Positions 16,112 through 25,206 of a DNA stretch of 64,000 bases are shown here, piece after piece; position 1 is the stretch's first letter, and each line of letters starts with the position of its first letter. Origin of the DNA: Pseudomonadales bacterium (lineage in GTDB: Bacteria; Pseudomonadota; Gammaproteobacteria; Pseudomonadales; Azotimanducaceae); assembly GCA_023300545.1 (NCBI GenBank), contig JALZVT010000079.1:1-64000 (forward strand), given 5' to 3'. Position numbers and translations under genes: made by a program. Under the pieces are notes generated by a model, which was given only the letters and a program-made list of their open reading frames with translations, ran no database searches and was not told the origin of the DNA.

Positions 16112-17731
16112 ATGGGTTCAAAGCGTATCGTTATTATTGGAGCTGGGTTCGCAGGGGCATTTGCTGCCAAGAATCTACGGCGGCGCTTGGGGGCGAATGT
16201 TGAGATCGAGTTGATCAACGCCACCAACTACTTTGTCTTCCAGCCGCTTTTGCCGGAGGTCGCTGCGGGAATAATTAATTCTGGCGACGCAGTAACGCCA
16301 CTACGAGTGATGGTCCCAGAAGTGAAATTTCGAATGTCGGAAGTGACCGGTATCGATTTTGACACTCGCGAGGTCAGCTTAGTGCAAGGCAGCCGTCGTG
16401 TGCCAATAAAGCTGAGCTACGATCATCTGGTTTTTGCGGTGGGGCAACGCGGCCATCTCGATGCACTTCCGGGCTTCGCGGATCACAGCCTAACGATTAA
16501 AAACCTGTCTGATGCACATCGGCTGCGTAATCACGTTATCCAATGCCTTGAGCATGCAGACATTACGGTAGACCCCGAGCTGAAAAGCCGACTCTTGACG
16601 TTTGTTATTGCCGGCGGTGGTTTTTCAGGCATCGAGACCGCCGGAGAGCTGGCTGAGATGATTCGCAGAACGCTGCGCTACTATCCCAGCATTGATCAGT
16701 CAGAGATTCGCTTGGTCGTTGTTCAGCGAGATGCACGTATCCTCAAAGAGCTGCCAGAAGAACTTGCCACCTACGCCCATCGCAAGCTCGAGAATCGCGG
16801 TGTCGAGATCTTAACGGGCACTGGGCTCAAGGCTGCCAGCAGTACCAGTGTGTTCCTGGCTGATGACACTGTCATTCAAACTAAAACGCTGGTTGCAACG
16901 ATCGGTAATGGTCCGACCCAACTGGTTCAGCAACTGCCGCTGCCGCTTGAGCGTGGGAAAATCGTCACAGATCGATGCTTCCGCGTCACGGAGTATGAGT
17001 CGGTTTGGGCGCTTGGTGATTGTGCGGCTGTGCCACTTGATGAGGGAGGTACCGAATTCGCGCCTCCAACAGCGCAGTTTGCGACAGCTGCCGCTGATCA
17101 ACTGGCTGACAACATTGTTCGTGCGGAAAAGGGCGAAGAGTGCCGACCTTTCGAATTCAGTGCCAAAGGGTCGTTGGCGTCTATCGGTCATTACTCTGCG
17201 GTTGCGCAACTGTTTGGAGTGAAGTTCTCAGGACTGTTTGCCTGGTTCATGTGGCGGGGCTTTTACATCATGCGAATACCTGGCTTGTCGACAAAGTTGC
17301 GGGTTACGTTGAACTGGTTTTTCGACTACCTGTTGCCAAGAAGTCTTGTGCAAGTTCGCGGTGAGGAGCCTATGGCTACACGCTATGCAACCTACAGCAA
17401 GGGTGACCTGGTCTTTCGCGAAAACCAGATTCCAGATGGGTTGTATACGGTAGAGAGCGGCTTGCTGGAGTCTCGTATTGAGAATTCTGAGACGAATGAA
17501 GTGCACGTCCGTCGGCTGGGCCCCGGCGAACATTGGGGGGAGCGGTCGCTGTCCAGAGATTGGTTGACCAAGGGCACGCTGACTGCAATAGAAGACTCCC
17601 GTGTTTTGGTTTTTCAGCGCGAAGACTTTAAGCGCCTTCGCGAAACGTTGCCGATTGTCGATGCGTACTTCAAGGGGTTAGCCGAAGAGCGCTATGCGCC
17701 AAGCCTACGATCTGATCGCACCGATCGCTAA
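16112..17731 (+). CDS. Type II NADH dehydrogenase fused to a cyclic-nucleotide-binding-like domain
   Basis: 539 residues. The first about 400 are an NDH-2: FAD site IIGAGFAGAFAA (8-19), NAD site IAGGGFSGIETAGEL (about 170), and the quinone-side FQPLLPEVAAG and ALGDCAAVP. It oxidises NADH and reduces quinone at the inner membrane without pumping protons. The last about 120 residues (YSKGDLVFRENQIPDGLYTV, GPGEHWGERSL, TLTAIEDSRVLVFQREDF) have the shape of a Crp-type cNMP-binding beta-barrel. The expected phosphate-binding PGE..GE..L cassette is present as PGEHWGERSL, but the following conserved Arg position is altered. Such a fusion suggests allosteric control. Confidence 0.85.
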   Translation: MGSKRIVIIGAGFAGAFAAKNLRRRLGANVEIELINATNYFVFQPLLPEVAAGIINSGDAVTPLRVMVPEVKFRMSEVTGIDFDTREVSLVQGSRRVPIKLSYDHLVFAVGQRGHLDALPGFADHSLTIKNLSDAHRLRNHVIQCLEHADITVDPELKSRLLTFVIAGGGFSGIETAGELAEMIRRTLRYYPSIDQSEIRLVVVQRDARILKELPEELATYAHRKLENRGVEILTGTGLKAASSTSVFLADDTVIQTKTLVATIGNGPTQLVQQLPLPLERGKIVTDRCFRVTEYESVWALGDCAAVPLDEGGTEFAPPTAQFATAAADQLADNIVRAEKGEECRPFEFSAKGSLASIGHYSAVAQLFGVKFSGLFAWFMWRGFYIMRIPGLSTKLRVTLNWFFDYLLPRSLVQVRGEEPMATRYATYSKGDLVFRENQIPDGLYTVESGLLESRIENSETNEVHVRRLGPGEHWGERSLSRDWLTKGTLTAIEDSRVLVFQREDFKRLRETLPIVDAYFKGLAEERYAPSLRSDRTDR

Positions 17732-17736
17732 CGTAC

Positions 17737-17752
17737 TGGCACACATATTGCT
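17737..17752 (+). promoter_or_regulatory. Sigma-54 (-24/-12) promoter for malic enzyme
   Basis: TGGCAC-ACATA-TTGCT matches the sigma-54 consensus at every scored base of both boxes with exact spacing. It lies six bases after the NDH-2 stop and about 100 bases before the malic enzyme start. Confidence 0.8.
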
Positions 17753-17837
17753 GTTTCTATGTCTAAAGAAAATGCTGGCAGGGCTTTCTAAGCAGAACCA
17801 ATAACTCGAGATGAGTGCGCAAACGGAAAAGTAAGAG

Positions 17838-19472
17838 GTGACGGGTACAGTGGTCGAAGACGATAAGTTAAGTGGTGTAACGATGTTGCACGATGCGCGG
17901 TTCAACAAAGGAACTGCGTTTACCGACGCAGAGCGAGATCGTTTTGGTCTACATGGGTTACTGCCGGTTGCGGTGTGTTCACAAGATGATCAACTCACTC
18001 GGGCATTGAACAGCCTACGTAGAAAGGCCTACGACATAGAGCGGTTTATCTTTTTGCAGGCCTTATTGGCTCGTAATGAACGACTGTTCTATCGATTGGT
18101 TGTCGATAACGTGAAAGAAGTATTGCCGTTGATCTACACACCAACAGTAGGGCAGGCGTGTCAAGAATTCGCACACATTTTTCGTCAGCCCAAAGGCCTC
18201 TACGTTTCTGCCCGAAACGCAGGATCAGTACGGGACGTGATTGCGAACTGGCCAGAGCAAGAGGTCAAAGTTGTTGTGGTTACGGACGGTGAGCGAATTC
18301 TTGGACTTGGGGATCTTGGTGCTAATGGTATGGGTATTCCAATTGGTAAGCTGTCTTTGTATACGGCACTTGCTGGTATTCCGCCGAGCCAAACCTTGCC
18401 GATCATGCTCGACGTAGGAACTAACAACAAAGAGCTCAGGGCCGATCCTTTGTATTTGGGACTTAAGCAGGAGCGCGTGCGAGGGGCGGAGTACGATGCC
18501 TTGGTTGACGAGCTGATGACCTCGCTGGTTGAAGCCTATCCCGGATGCCTTATTCAGTTTGAAGATTTTGCGACACCTAATGCGTATGCGTTGCTTAATC
18601 GCTACAAAGATTCACACCTGTGTTTTAACGATGACATACAGGGTACGGCCGCTGTGTCGCTCGCCGGTATCTATGCGGCTACGCGTGTTACGAGGCAGTC
18701 ATTCGCGGATATGACCATCATGTTTCTGGGGGCTGGTTCCGCGGCCACGGGCATTGGTGACCTGCTGGTAGATGCGTTGGTGCAAGAAGGTTTGTCACTG
18801 GAAGAGGCGCGGCAACGTCTGTGGTTTGTCGATACGGAAGGATTGGTGGTTGAGTCGCGCAAAGATGAACTGTTGCCACACAATTTGCCCTATGCCCATG
18901 CCCGCGAGCAGTTAGGCTTTGTGGAGTCGATTCTTGAGCTGCGTCCGAACGTGCTGATCGGGGCAACAGGCGCTCCAGGGACGTTTAGCGAGGACGTGAT
19001 CAAAGCTATGGCGAGTTATCAGGAGCGTCCCGTAGTGTTCGCCCTGTCTAACCCAACTAGCCGAGCAGAGTGCACGGCAGAGCAGGCCTACAACTGGAGT
19101 GAGGGGCGAGTCATTTTTTCCAGTGGCAGTCCCTTTGAGCCCGTCTCATTGGGCGGCAAGATGTTCAAGCCTGGGCAAGGTAATAATGCCTATGTGTTTC
19201 CTGGCCTTGGACTGGGCGCAATCGGAGCGGCAGCATCACATATGCCCGCTGAATTGTTTCTCGTGGCTGCGCGAGCGCTGGCTGATGAAGTCTCACAGGA
19301 GTCGCTTGATGAAGGCGGCCTCTATCCGGCACTAAATAGCATTCGTGATGTCTCGCTGAAAATCGCGATAGCTGTTGCGGAGCGAGTGTTTGCGCTGGGT
19401 ATTGCGCAGCGGGAGAGACCCGCTCAGCTCGAGCAAGAAATAGCGGATTCCATGTTCGATCCGCACTACTGA
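17838..19472 (+). CDS. maeA: NAD-dependent malic enzyme (oxaloacetate-decarboxylating)
   Basis: 544 residues, the length of the large MaeA/SfcA type. Landmarks in order: LIYTPTVGQACQEF with the catalytic Tyr, the nucleotide strand RILGLGDLGANGMGIPIGKL with the catalytic Lys, the metal-binding FEDFATPNAY and CFNDDIQGTAAV, and the NAD fold FLGAGSAATGIGDLL. It converts malate to pyruvate, CO2 and NADH. The start is GTG, either at 17838 or four codons on at 17850 (which has AGAGG upstream). Preceded by a sigma-54 promoter and followed by a PoxB-like gene, with NDH-2 upstream. Confidence 0.92.
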   Translation: MTGTVVEDDKLSGVTMLHDARFNKGTAFTDAERDRFGLHGLLPVAVCSQDDQLTRALNSLRRKAYDIERFIFLQALLARNERLFYRLVVDNVKEVLPLIYTPTVGQACQEFAHIFRQPKGLYVSARNAGSVRDVIANWPEQEVKVVVVTDGERILGLGDLGANGMGIPIGKLSLYTALAGIPPSQTLPIMLDVGTNNKELRADPLYLGLKQERVRGAEYDALVDELMTSLVEAYPGCLIQFEDFATPNAYALLNRYKDSHLCFNDDIQGTAAVSLAGIYAATRVTRQSFADMTIMFLGAGSAATGIGDLLVDALVQEGLSLEEARQRLWFVDTEGLVVESRKDELLPHNLPYAHAREQLGFVESILELRPNVLIGATGAPGTFSEDVIKAMASYQERPVVFALSNPTSRAECTAEQAYNWSEGRVIFSSGSPFEPVSLGGKMFKPGQGNNAYVFPGLGLGAIGAAASHMPAELFLVAARALADEVSQESLDEGGLYPALNSIRDVSLKIAIAVAERVFALGIAQRERPAQLEQEIADSMFDPHY

Positions 19473-19529
19473 TAAAACCAAAATTGTGATCACTATTCTA
19501 TTAGCTACACTCCTAGGGGAGGCTCGTTT

Positions 19530-21242
19530 ATGACTACCGTTTGTGAAAAGCTGCTTGAAATTCTTGCAGAAGCTGGCGTTGAGGAAATTTTCGGTATTAC
19601 CGGTGATGCACTCAACTCGTTAGTAGATGCGATTCGTCAAGACGACAAATTTCGTTGGGTTAGCGTTAAGCATGAAGAGAGTGGCGCCTTTGCCGCCGCT
19701 GCGCAGGCAAAGTTTACCGGTAAGTTGGCGGTGTGCGCCGGAACCGTTGGTCCGGGTGCGCTGCACCTATTGAATGGCCTCTATGACGCCAAGCGCGATC
19801 GCGCGCCAGTACTGGCTATTACTGGTCAGGTGCCGGAATCAGAGTATGGTGCCGGCTTTTTTCAGGAAGTGGATCTCGAACGAGTGTTCGGCGATGTTGC
19901 AGTTTTCAATCAGACTGTACGTTCTACAGAGCAGTTTGAGCGCCTTGCCCGAGCCGCGGTGCAAACAGCGATAGAGCAGGGTGGTGTTGCGCACCTATCT
20001 ATTCCCGTTGATCTCATTTCTCAACGTCTGCCAAAAACTAACCTGCAGGGGACGCTAGTGCCGGTTCGTGGACCCATCTCGCCAACTCAAGTTTCTGTTG
20101 AGCGAGCTTTGGTCGCTATTAGTAAAGCCGAAAGACCAGTTGTATTGGCCGGCGATGGTGCCAGAGGTGCCTCCAGCGAATTGCTCGAGTTTGCGGAAAA
20201 GATCCAAGCCCCCATCGTTCATTCGCTAAAAGGTTCTGATGTGGTGGCCTATGACCATCCGCTTTGGGTTGGCGGAATTGGCCACTTGGGTACACCACAG
20301 GGACTTGCTGCATTAGACGGCTGTGATTTGTTGGTAATGGCTGGTTCAGACTTTCCGTACCGGGCATTTCTTCCAAGTGGGATAAATATCATTCAAATTG
20401 ATGAGACGGCATCTCACATTGGTCGACGTTGTGCTGTGACACATCCAATTGTTGGCAGCGTTCAACCGACTCTGGCTCTACTCAACGAGAAGGTGAGTGC
20501 CGCCAAACCTTCTACGTGGCTCGCAACTATTCAGACCAGGCGAGAGCGTTGGGATCGGCGCATGGACAAAAAAGCAGATCTTGGCCGTAGCGCCGATATT
20601 CTCCATCCTCAGGCCGTTGTGCGCTCGATATCTGATACCGCGCCTGACGATGCGGTCTATGTTGTCGACGTAGGTACGGCAACCGTTTGGGCTGGTCGGC
20701 ATTTGCGTTTTCGCGCACAGCAACGAATGTTTGGTTCCTTTACTCATGGTTCTCTGGGTGTTGGTTTGCCCGGCGCTATTGGCATTGCTTCCGCGGCTCC
20801 AGGCCGACAGGTTATCGCGATCTGTGGTGATGGCGCGTTCGCTCAGCTCATGGCCGATTTCATAACGGCTGTGCACTACAAATTGCCAATAATCGTGGTG
20901 GTTTTAAACAACCGAAAATTTGGCTTTGTGGAATTGGAGATGCAAGCACACGGGTATGTGCGCTATGGCACTGAAATTGCCAATCCAGACTTTTTGATGT
21001 TTGCAGAATCCTGTGGAGGGGTTGGTATTTCGGTGACGAAACCGGACCAACTTTTACCGGCGCTTGAGCAGGCGTACGCCGAATCAAAGCCCGTTTTGAT
21101 TGATGCTCATGTCAATCCTGACGAACTCTTTGCACCGGCGAAGATTGAAGTATCTGCAGCCTGGGGCTACGCGCTGGGCAAGGCCAAAGAGCTATTGATT
21201 GCTGGTGATGAAGTGTTGGATGAAGCGCTCGATCGTGACTGA
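19530..21242 (+). CDS. poxB: Thiamine-diphosphate enzyme, PoxB-like pyruvate:quinone oxidoreductase
   Basis: 570 residues with the three-domain ThDP fold: N-terminal Pyr domain (FGITGDALNSLVDAI, catalytic Glu in VKHEESGAFAAAA), central FAD-type domain, and C-terminal PP domain with the ThDP/Mg motif CGDGAFAQLMADF to VVLNN. The segment GFFQEVDLERVFGDVAVFN is typical of PoxB. It would decarboxylate pyruvate to acetate and pass electrons to ubiquinone at the membrane. GGGGAGG-like sequence precedes the ATG. It follows the NAD-malic enzyme, so a malate-pyruvate-acetate route is suggested. A different 2-oxo acid substrate cannot be excluded. Confidence 0.82.
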   Translation: MTTVCEKLLEILAEAGVEEIFGITGDALNSLVDAIRQDDKFRWVSVKHEESGAFAAAAQAKFTGKLAVCAGTVGPGALHLLNGLYDAKRDRAPVLAITGQVPESEYGAGFFQEVDLERVFGDVAVFNQTVRSTEQFERLARAAVQTAIEQGGVAHLSIPVDLISQRLPKTNLQGTLVPVRGPISPTQVSVERALVAISKAERPVVLAGDGARGASSELLEFAEKIQAPIVHSLKGSDVVAYDHPLWVGGIGHLGTPQGLAALDGCDLLVMAGSDFPYRAFLPSGINIIQIDETASHIGRRCAVTHPIVGSVQPTLALLNEKVSAAKPSTWLATIQTRRERWDRRMDKKADLGRSADILHPQAVVRSISDTAPDDAVYVVDVGTATVWAGRHLRFRAQQRMFGSFTHGSLGVGLPGAIGIASAAPGRQVIAICGDGAFAQLMADFITAVHYKLPIIVVVLNNRKFGFVELEMQAHGYVRYGTEIANPDFLMFAESCGGVGISVTKPDQLLPALEQAYAESKPVLIDAHVNPDELFAPAKIEVSAAWGYALGKAKELLIAGDEVLDEALDRD

Positions 21243-21365
21243 AGTTGGCAAGATCCAACGCAATAGTTAGTGTCCCTCGCTCTTGCTATATTGGCTATTG
21301 TAAAAATGCACTATTAATTCAGAGGCTCGGCGAGATTGTGTGCGCCCTCTGAGAGGAATTTGTCT

Positions 21366-22763
21366 ATGAATCAATTGACTGTTCGAAGCCCTTACACTGG
21401 TGAGGTTGTTGATACTTTGCCAATGGATGACCTTGTCTCTTTAGAAGCGAAGCTTGTGATTGGGTACGATATTGCCCGAAGCCAGCAGCAACGAATGTCT
21501 ATTCCTGAGCGGGTTGAGGTGTTGGAGCGGGTTGCTCAACTCATGGGCAATCGTCGTTCTGAGTTAGGGCTCCTTATTGCCAAAGAAGGCGGCAAGCCGC
21601 TGACCGATGCGTTGGTTGAGGTGGATCGAGCGGCTGATGGCGTGCGTCTTTGTGTCGAACACATCAAAGTCGATGTGGGTTCGCGGATTCCAATCGCATC
21701 GAATCGAATGAGTGCCGGGCGTCTGGCCTTTACCGAAAAGGCGCCTATCGGTTTGGTAGCTGCGGTGAGTGCGTTCAATCACCCACTAAATCTCATTGTG
21801 CATCAGGTTGCTCCGGCCATCGCCAGTGGGTGTCCGGTGATTATCAAGCCTGCACCGGATACGGCGCTCAGCTGTGCCATGTTTATGAATATGCTCCACG
21901 AGGCGGGTTTGCCTGAAGGTCGCGGCCAGATATTGGTTACTGAGGCTATTGATGTCGCTGAAGCGCTTGTAACGGATTCGAGACTGGCGTTTTTCAGTTT
22001 CATCGGTAGTGCCAACGTCGGCTGGATGCTGAAAAACAAGCTGGCGCCTGGTGTACGTTGTGCACTTGAGCACGGCGGGGCGGCGCCTGTCATCGTTTGT
22101 GACGATGCCAACTACGATAAAGCGATTCCGGCTTTGGTGAAGGGTGGTTTCTACCACGCAGGACAGGTCTGTGTGTCTGTACAGCGCGTTTTTGTGCCGG
22201 TAAAGCAGTTGGATGATTTTGTTGAGCGGTTTGTTGCCTCGGTGCGAACACTCAAGGTAGGCGATCCCACGCTTGAATCGACAGATGTTGGGCCACTGAT
22301 ACGGGTCAACGAGGTGGCGCGAGTGAAAGAGTGGGTTGAACTGGCAGTTGCGGGTGGTGCGCACTGTGCACTGGGCGGCCAGGCGATTAGTGAGCGTGTT
22401 TTTGAGCCGACTGTATTGGTTAATCCAGCATTGGATGCCTTGGTGTCACTGAAGGAAATATTTGGTCCAGTCGTTTGTGTGTATAGCTACGACCAGGTGG
22501 ACGATGCCGTCGCAATAGCCAACAGTTTACCAGTTGCGTTTCAGGCTGCTGTGTTCACCGAGAGTATTGATACCGGTTTGGCGCTGTCTCGGGCGCTCGA
22601 TGCGTCAGCAGTAATGATTAATGATCACACGGCGTTTCGGGACGATGTTATGCCGTTTGCCGGGCTGCGACAGTCAGGGCTCGGCGTGGGAGGCATTCCA
22701 CATACGATTGAAGACATGCAAATCGAAAAGATGACGGTGATCAAGTCGGCAAGTCTGCCCTAG
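21366..22763 (+). CDS. NAD(P)-dependent aldehyde dehydrogenase family protein
   Basis: 465 residues from the ATG after GAGAGGAA. Landmarks: APIGLVAAVSAFNHPLN, nucleotide site GSANVGWML, general base Glu in ALEHGGAAPVIV (EHGG in place of the usual ELGG), and catalytic Cys in GGFYHAGQVCVSVQRV. KEIFGPVV and PFAGLRQSGLG are also typical. It would oxidise an aldehyde to its acid. The substrate is unknown; the QVCVSVQR and PFGG-like loops recall the lactaldehyde/non-phosphorylating glyceraldehyde-3-P branch. It sits after the PoxB-like gene and may belong to the same carbon-overflow module. Confidence 0.87.
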   Translation: MNQLTVRSPYTGEVVDTLPMDDLVSLEAKLVIGYDIARSQQQRMSIPERVEVLERVAQLMGNRRSELGLLIAKEGGKPLTDALVEVDRAADGVRLCVEHIKVDVGSRIPIASNRMSAGRLAFTEKAPIGLVAAVSAFNHPLNLIVHQVAPAIASGCPVIIKPAPDTALSCAMFMNMLHEAGLPEGRGQILVTEAIDVAEALVTDSRLAFFSFIGSANVGWMLKNKLAPGVRCALEHGGAAPVIVCDDANYDKAIPALVKGGFYHAGQVCVSVQRVFVPVKQLDDFVERFVASVRTLKVGDPTLESTDVGPLIRVNEVARVKEWVELAVAGGAHCALGGQAISERVFEPTVLVNPALDALVSLKEIFGPVVCVYSYDQVDDAVAIANSLPVAFQAAVFTESIDTGLALSRALDASAVMINDHTAFRDDVMPFAGLRQSGLGVGGIPHTIEDMQIEKMTVIKSASLP

Positions 22764-22821
22764 CTCGTTCCCGATGGAGCGATGTTTCTATTTCTGTTAT
22801 CTCTCGATGGAGCCCTAAAAA

Positions 22822-24090
22822 ATGAGTCTTGCCCTTATCACTGTAGTTGGTGGGTTGTTTCTGTTTTTTGCGGCGATACAAGGGCGATTGCACGGATCTG
22901 TTTTAACAGCGCCGTTGCTGTTCTCTGTGTTTGGCGTGGCTATCTATTTCTCGGGATTGGCCCACGGTCACTTTGAGCTTGAGTGGCTGCATATTGTCGC
23001 TGAGATTACCTTGGTGCTCGTGTTGTTTGCGGATGCCGCAAGAATTGATCTCAATGCCATGCGCAACTACCACAACCTGTCCCTGCGCATGCTATTGCTC
23101 GGGATGCCGTTGATTATGATCGCAGGAACCGTGGTGGCCTATTTGGTTTTCCCAGGTCTTTCGTGGTGGGAGCTCGCCTTGATTGCCGCCATTCTGGCGC
23201 CAACTGACGCTGCGTTGGGGCAGGCAGTGATTCTTGATAAAGGCATTCCCGGCAGAATTCGCCAAACGCTGAATGTGGAAAGCGGATTAAACGATGGCAT
23301 GGCCCTGCCCGCAGTATTGCTGTTTGCAACCTTAGCCTCTGACGTGACTCATACGGATCGCAGCTGGGTTGAATTTATCGCTTTGCAATTGGTGCTGGGT
23401 CCGATCGTAGGTGGTTTGGTTGGCTGGATTGGGGCGAAGACAATCACGTGGGCCGTCGAAAAAGGCGGGCTCGTAGAGTCTGGTGAGGGAATTGCTGTGC
23501 TTGCACTCGCGCTGCTGTCCTATGCGGGTGCTGAGACTGTGGGTGGTAATGGGTTTATTTCGGCATTTGTTGCTGGTGCGGTGTTCCGCCACAATTTGAA
23601 AACCGACTGTGCGTTTCTGTTTGGATTTATGGAAACAGAAGGTGAATTTTTCATGCTCGCCACGTTCTTCGGTGTAGGTCTAATTCTGATTCCTCAATAC
23701 TTGCCGTTTATAGATGGGATGGTGATTCTCTATGCCGTACTGAGCCTTACTGTGGTTCGTATGATTCCCATTAGTATTTCTTTGTTAGGGACTGGTTTGC
23801 TGCCACCGACGCACCTTTTTCTGGGTTGGTTTGGCCCAAGAGGACTTGCGTCTGTTGTGTTCTCACTACTGGTGTTGGACGAATTCGAGATCGCATCGAT
23901 GGATTTGATCATGGCGGTTGTTGTAACGGCCGTTAGTTTGAGCATTGTTGCGCATGGTTTGTCTGCGGTGCCCTTTGCCCGCGCTTACGGGAAAATGGTC
24001 GCAGCAATGCCTGATTGTGAAGAAAAGAACGCAGTACCTTCCGTGTCACTGCGCAGCGGACCTGTGACGGATGCTGAGGTTACAAACTAG
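22822..24090 (+). CDS. Cation:proton antiporter (CPA1/NhaP type)
   Basis: 422 residues with about 12 membrane helices. The ion-binding core shows LAPTDAALGQAVI and NVESGLNDGMALPAVL, the pair of acidic motifs of CPA1 sodium or potassium/proton exchangers, and WFGPRGLASVVFSLL near the end. It lies in the inner membrane for Na+/K+ and pH homeostasis. The short tail is not a TrkA-C domain. The 3' end overlaps the convergent MNIO gene by 11 bases. A 12-base direct repeat, TC(C/T)CGATGGAGC, lies just before the gene. Confidence 0.9.
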   Translation: MSLALITVVGGLFLFFAAIQGRLHGSVLTAPLLFSVFGVAIYFSGLAHGHFELEWLHIVAEITLVLVLFADAARIDLNAMRNYHNLSLRMLLLGMPLIMIAGTVVAYLVFPGLSWWELALIAAILAPTDAALGQAVILDKGIPGRIRQTLNVESGLNDGMALPAVLLFATLASDVTHTDRSWVEFIALQLVLGPIVGGLVGWIGAKTITWAVEKGGLVESGEGIAVLALALLSYAGAETVGGNGFISAFVAGAVFRHNLKTDCAFLFGFMETEGEFFMLATFFGVGLILIPQYLPFIDGMVILYAVLSLTVVRMIPISISLLGTGLLPPTHLFLGWFGPRGLASVVFSLLVLDEFEIASMDLIMAVVVTAVSLSIVAHGLSAVPFARAYGKMVAAMPDCEEKNAVPSVSLRSGPVTDAEVTN

Positions 24091-24910
24091 TAAGCTTGCC
24101 TGAGGCGATTGCTCGTTCTTGCAGCAAAACGTCGAATGTGGGCAGGTTTGCATCCCTTTCAACCAAAACGGGTTTTGGGCCGGCGCGTTGCAAAACCTCG
24201 TCCAGCAGCGCCCAAACTTCAACAGACACGGGTTGATCGTGAGAATCAATAAGCAAATCGGCGTGTGCTGGATCAGGACGATGGCCAGCTACATGAATTT
24301 CGCCTACTTGATCCAAGCGGATGGTGCTTAGATACGCTTCTGGATTGAGGCCGATGTTTATTTTACTGACATAGAGGTTGTTTAGATCGAGCAGCCAACC
24401 GCAGCCTGACTGATCCACGATCTCTTGAAGAAACTCGGGCTCTTCATAGTCGTGTTGAAACTTTAGGTAATGAGCCGGGTTCTCGATGAGAAGTTGCGTT
24501 CCTAGTGCACACTGGATCTGATCAATGCTCTCTAGAACTGCGGCACGAACCTCAGCGGTTCGTGGTGCGGGTAGTAGGTTGACTAGGTAATGACTGTGCC
24601 AGCTTGACCAGGCGAAATGCTCCGAGACGCTCCCAGGTTGCAAGTCTTGATATAAGGTTTTCAATTTTCTGAGGTGTTCTGCTGGGATTCGTTCGGGACC
24701 GGCCAGGGACGCCGCTACGCCATGCAAGCTCAGTGGGTATTTTTCTGCGATGGCTCTGAGCTGATTGATTCGAGGCCCACCTGCGACAAAGTAGTTCTCT
24801 GGATGAACTTCGAACCAGAGATTAGTTACGTCAGAGTCGCCTGCAACATCGAAGTGCTCGGGCTTCAAGCTGACCCCTGCATCAAGGGGTAAGGCTGGGT
24901 GTTTAGACAA
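24080..24910 (-). CDS. bufB: MNIO-family (DUF692) multinuclear iron oxygenase, BufB/HvfB-like, standing alone
   Basis: 276 residues from a TTG with TGAGG seven bases upstream. TIM-barrel DUF692 motifs in order: AGVSLKPEHF, LWFEVHPENYF, LSLHGVAASL, SEHFAWS, LLIENPAHYL, GCGWLLDLNNLYVS, GEIHVAGH, LIDSHDQPVS and PVLVERDANLP. These supply the His, Glu, Asp and Asn ligands for the iron centre. BufB enzymes oxidise Cys residues of bufferins to thiooxazole. No bufferin or bufC lies beside it; the only candidates in the window are about 22 kb away at 614-1896. It is the likely modifier of that BufA1, unless another system exists elsewhere. Confidence 0.88.
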   Translation of the reverse strand: MSKHPALPLDAGVSLKPEHFDVAGDSDVTNLWFEVHPENYFVAGGPRINQLRAIAEKYPLSLHGVAASLAGPERIPAEHLRKLKTLYQDLQPGSVSEHFAWSSWHSHYLVNLLPAPRTAEVRAAVLESIDQIQCALGTQLLIENPAHYLKFQHDYEEPEFLQEIVDQSGCGWLLDLNNLYVSKINIGLNPEAYLSTIRLDQVGEIHVAGHRPDPAHADLLIDSHDQPVSVEVWALLDEVLQRAGPKPVLVERDANLPTFDVLLQERAIASGKLTSL

Positions 24911-25206
24911 GTCAGAACCTCAGGTGCAGTGAAGTTTATGGGACCGCAATAGTGAGGGGCATAATGGGCTAGCAGTTCGCTTGCGTAAACCGTAGCCCCG
25001 GAGTTGGTGCGGTGATTCGGCTAGAAAAATGCCCGATATCTCGTTGCATGTTCGATATATCGGCCCGCGCGCTGAATTATTTAATCGATGCTAAACAGGC
25101 TCCTACATATTTCTGGAGCGAGTCGGAGTATCCGTTGCTACACTTAGGACTAGGTCGCGCCGCATAATATTTTGGCGCATAGGCGTTTGTTAAGGAGGCC
25201 GTCATC

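Noticed and set aside
21786-22364. Long open frame antisense to the aldehyde dehydrogenase
   Set aside because: Low-complexity His/Arg-rich translation typical of an antisense shadow, and no ribosome site.
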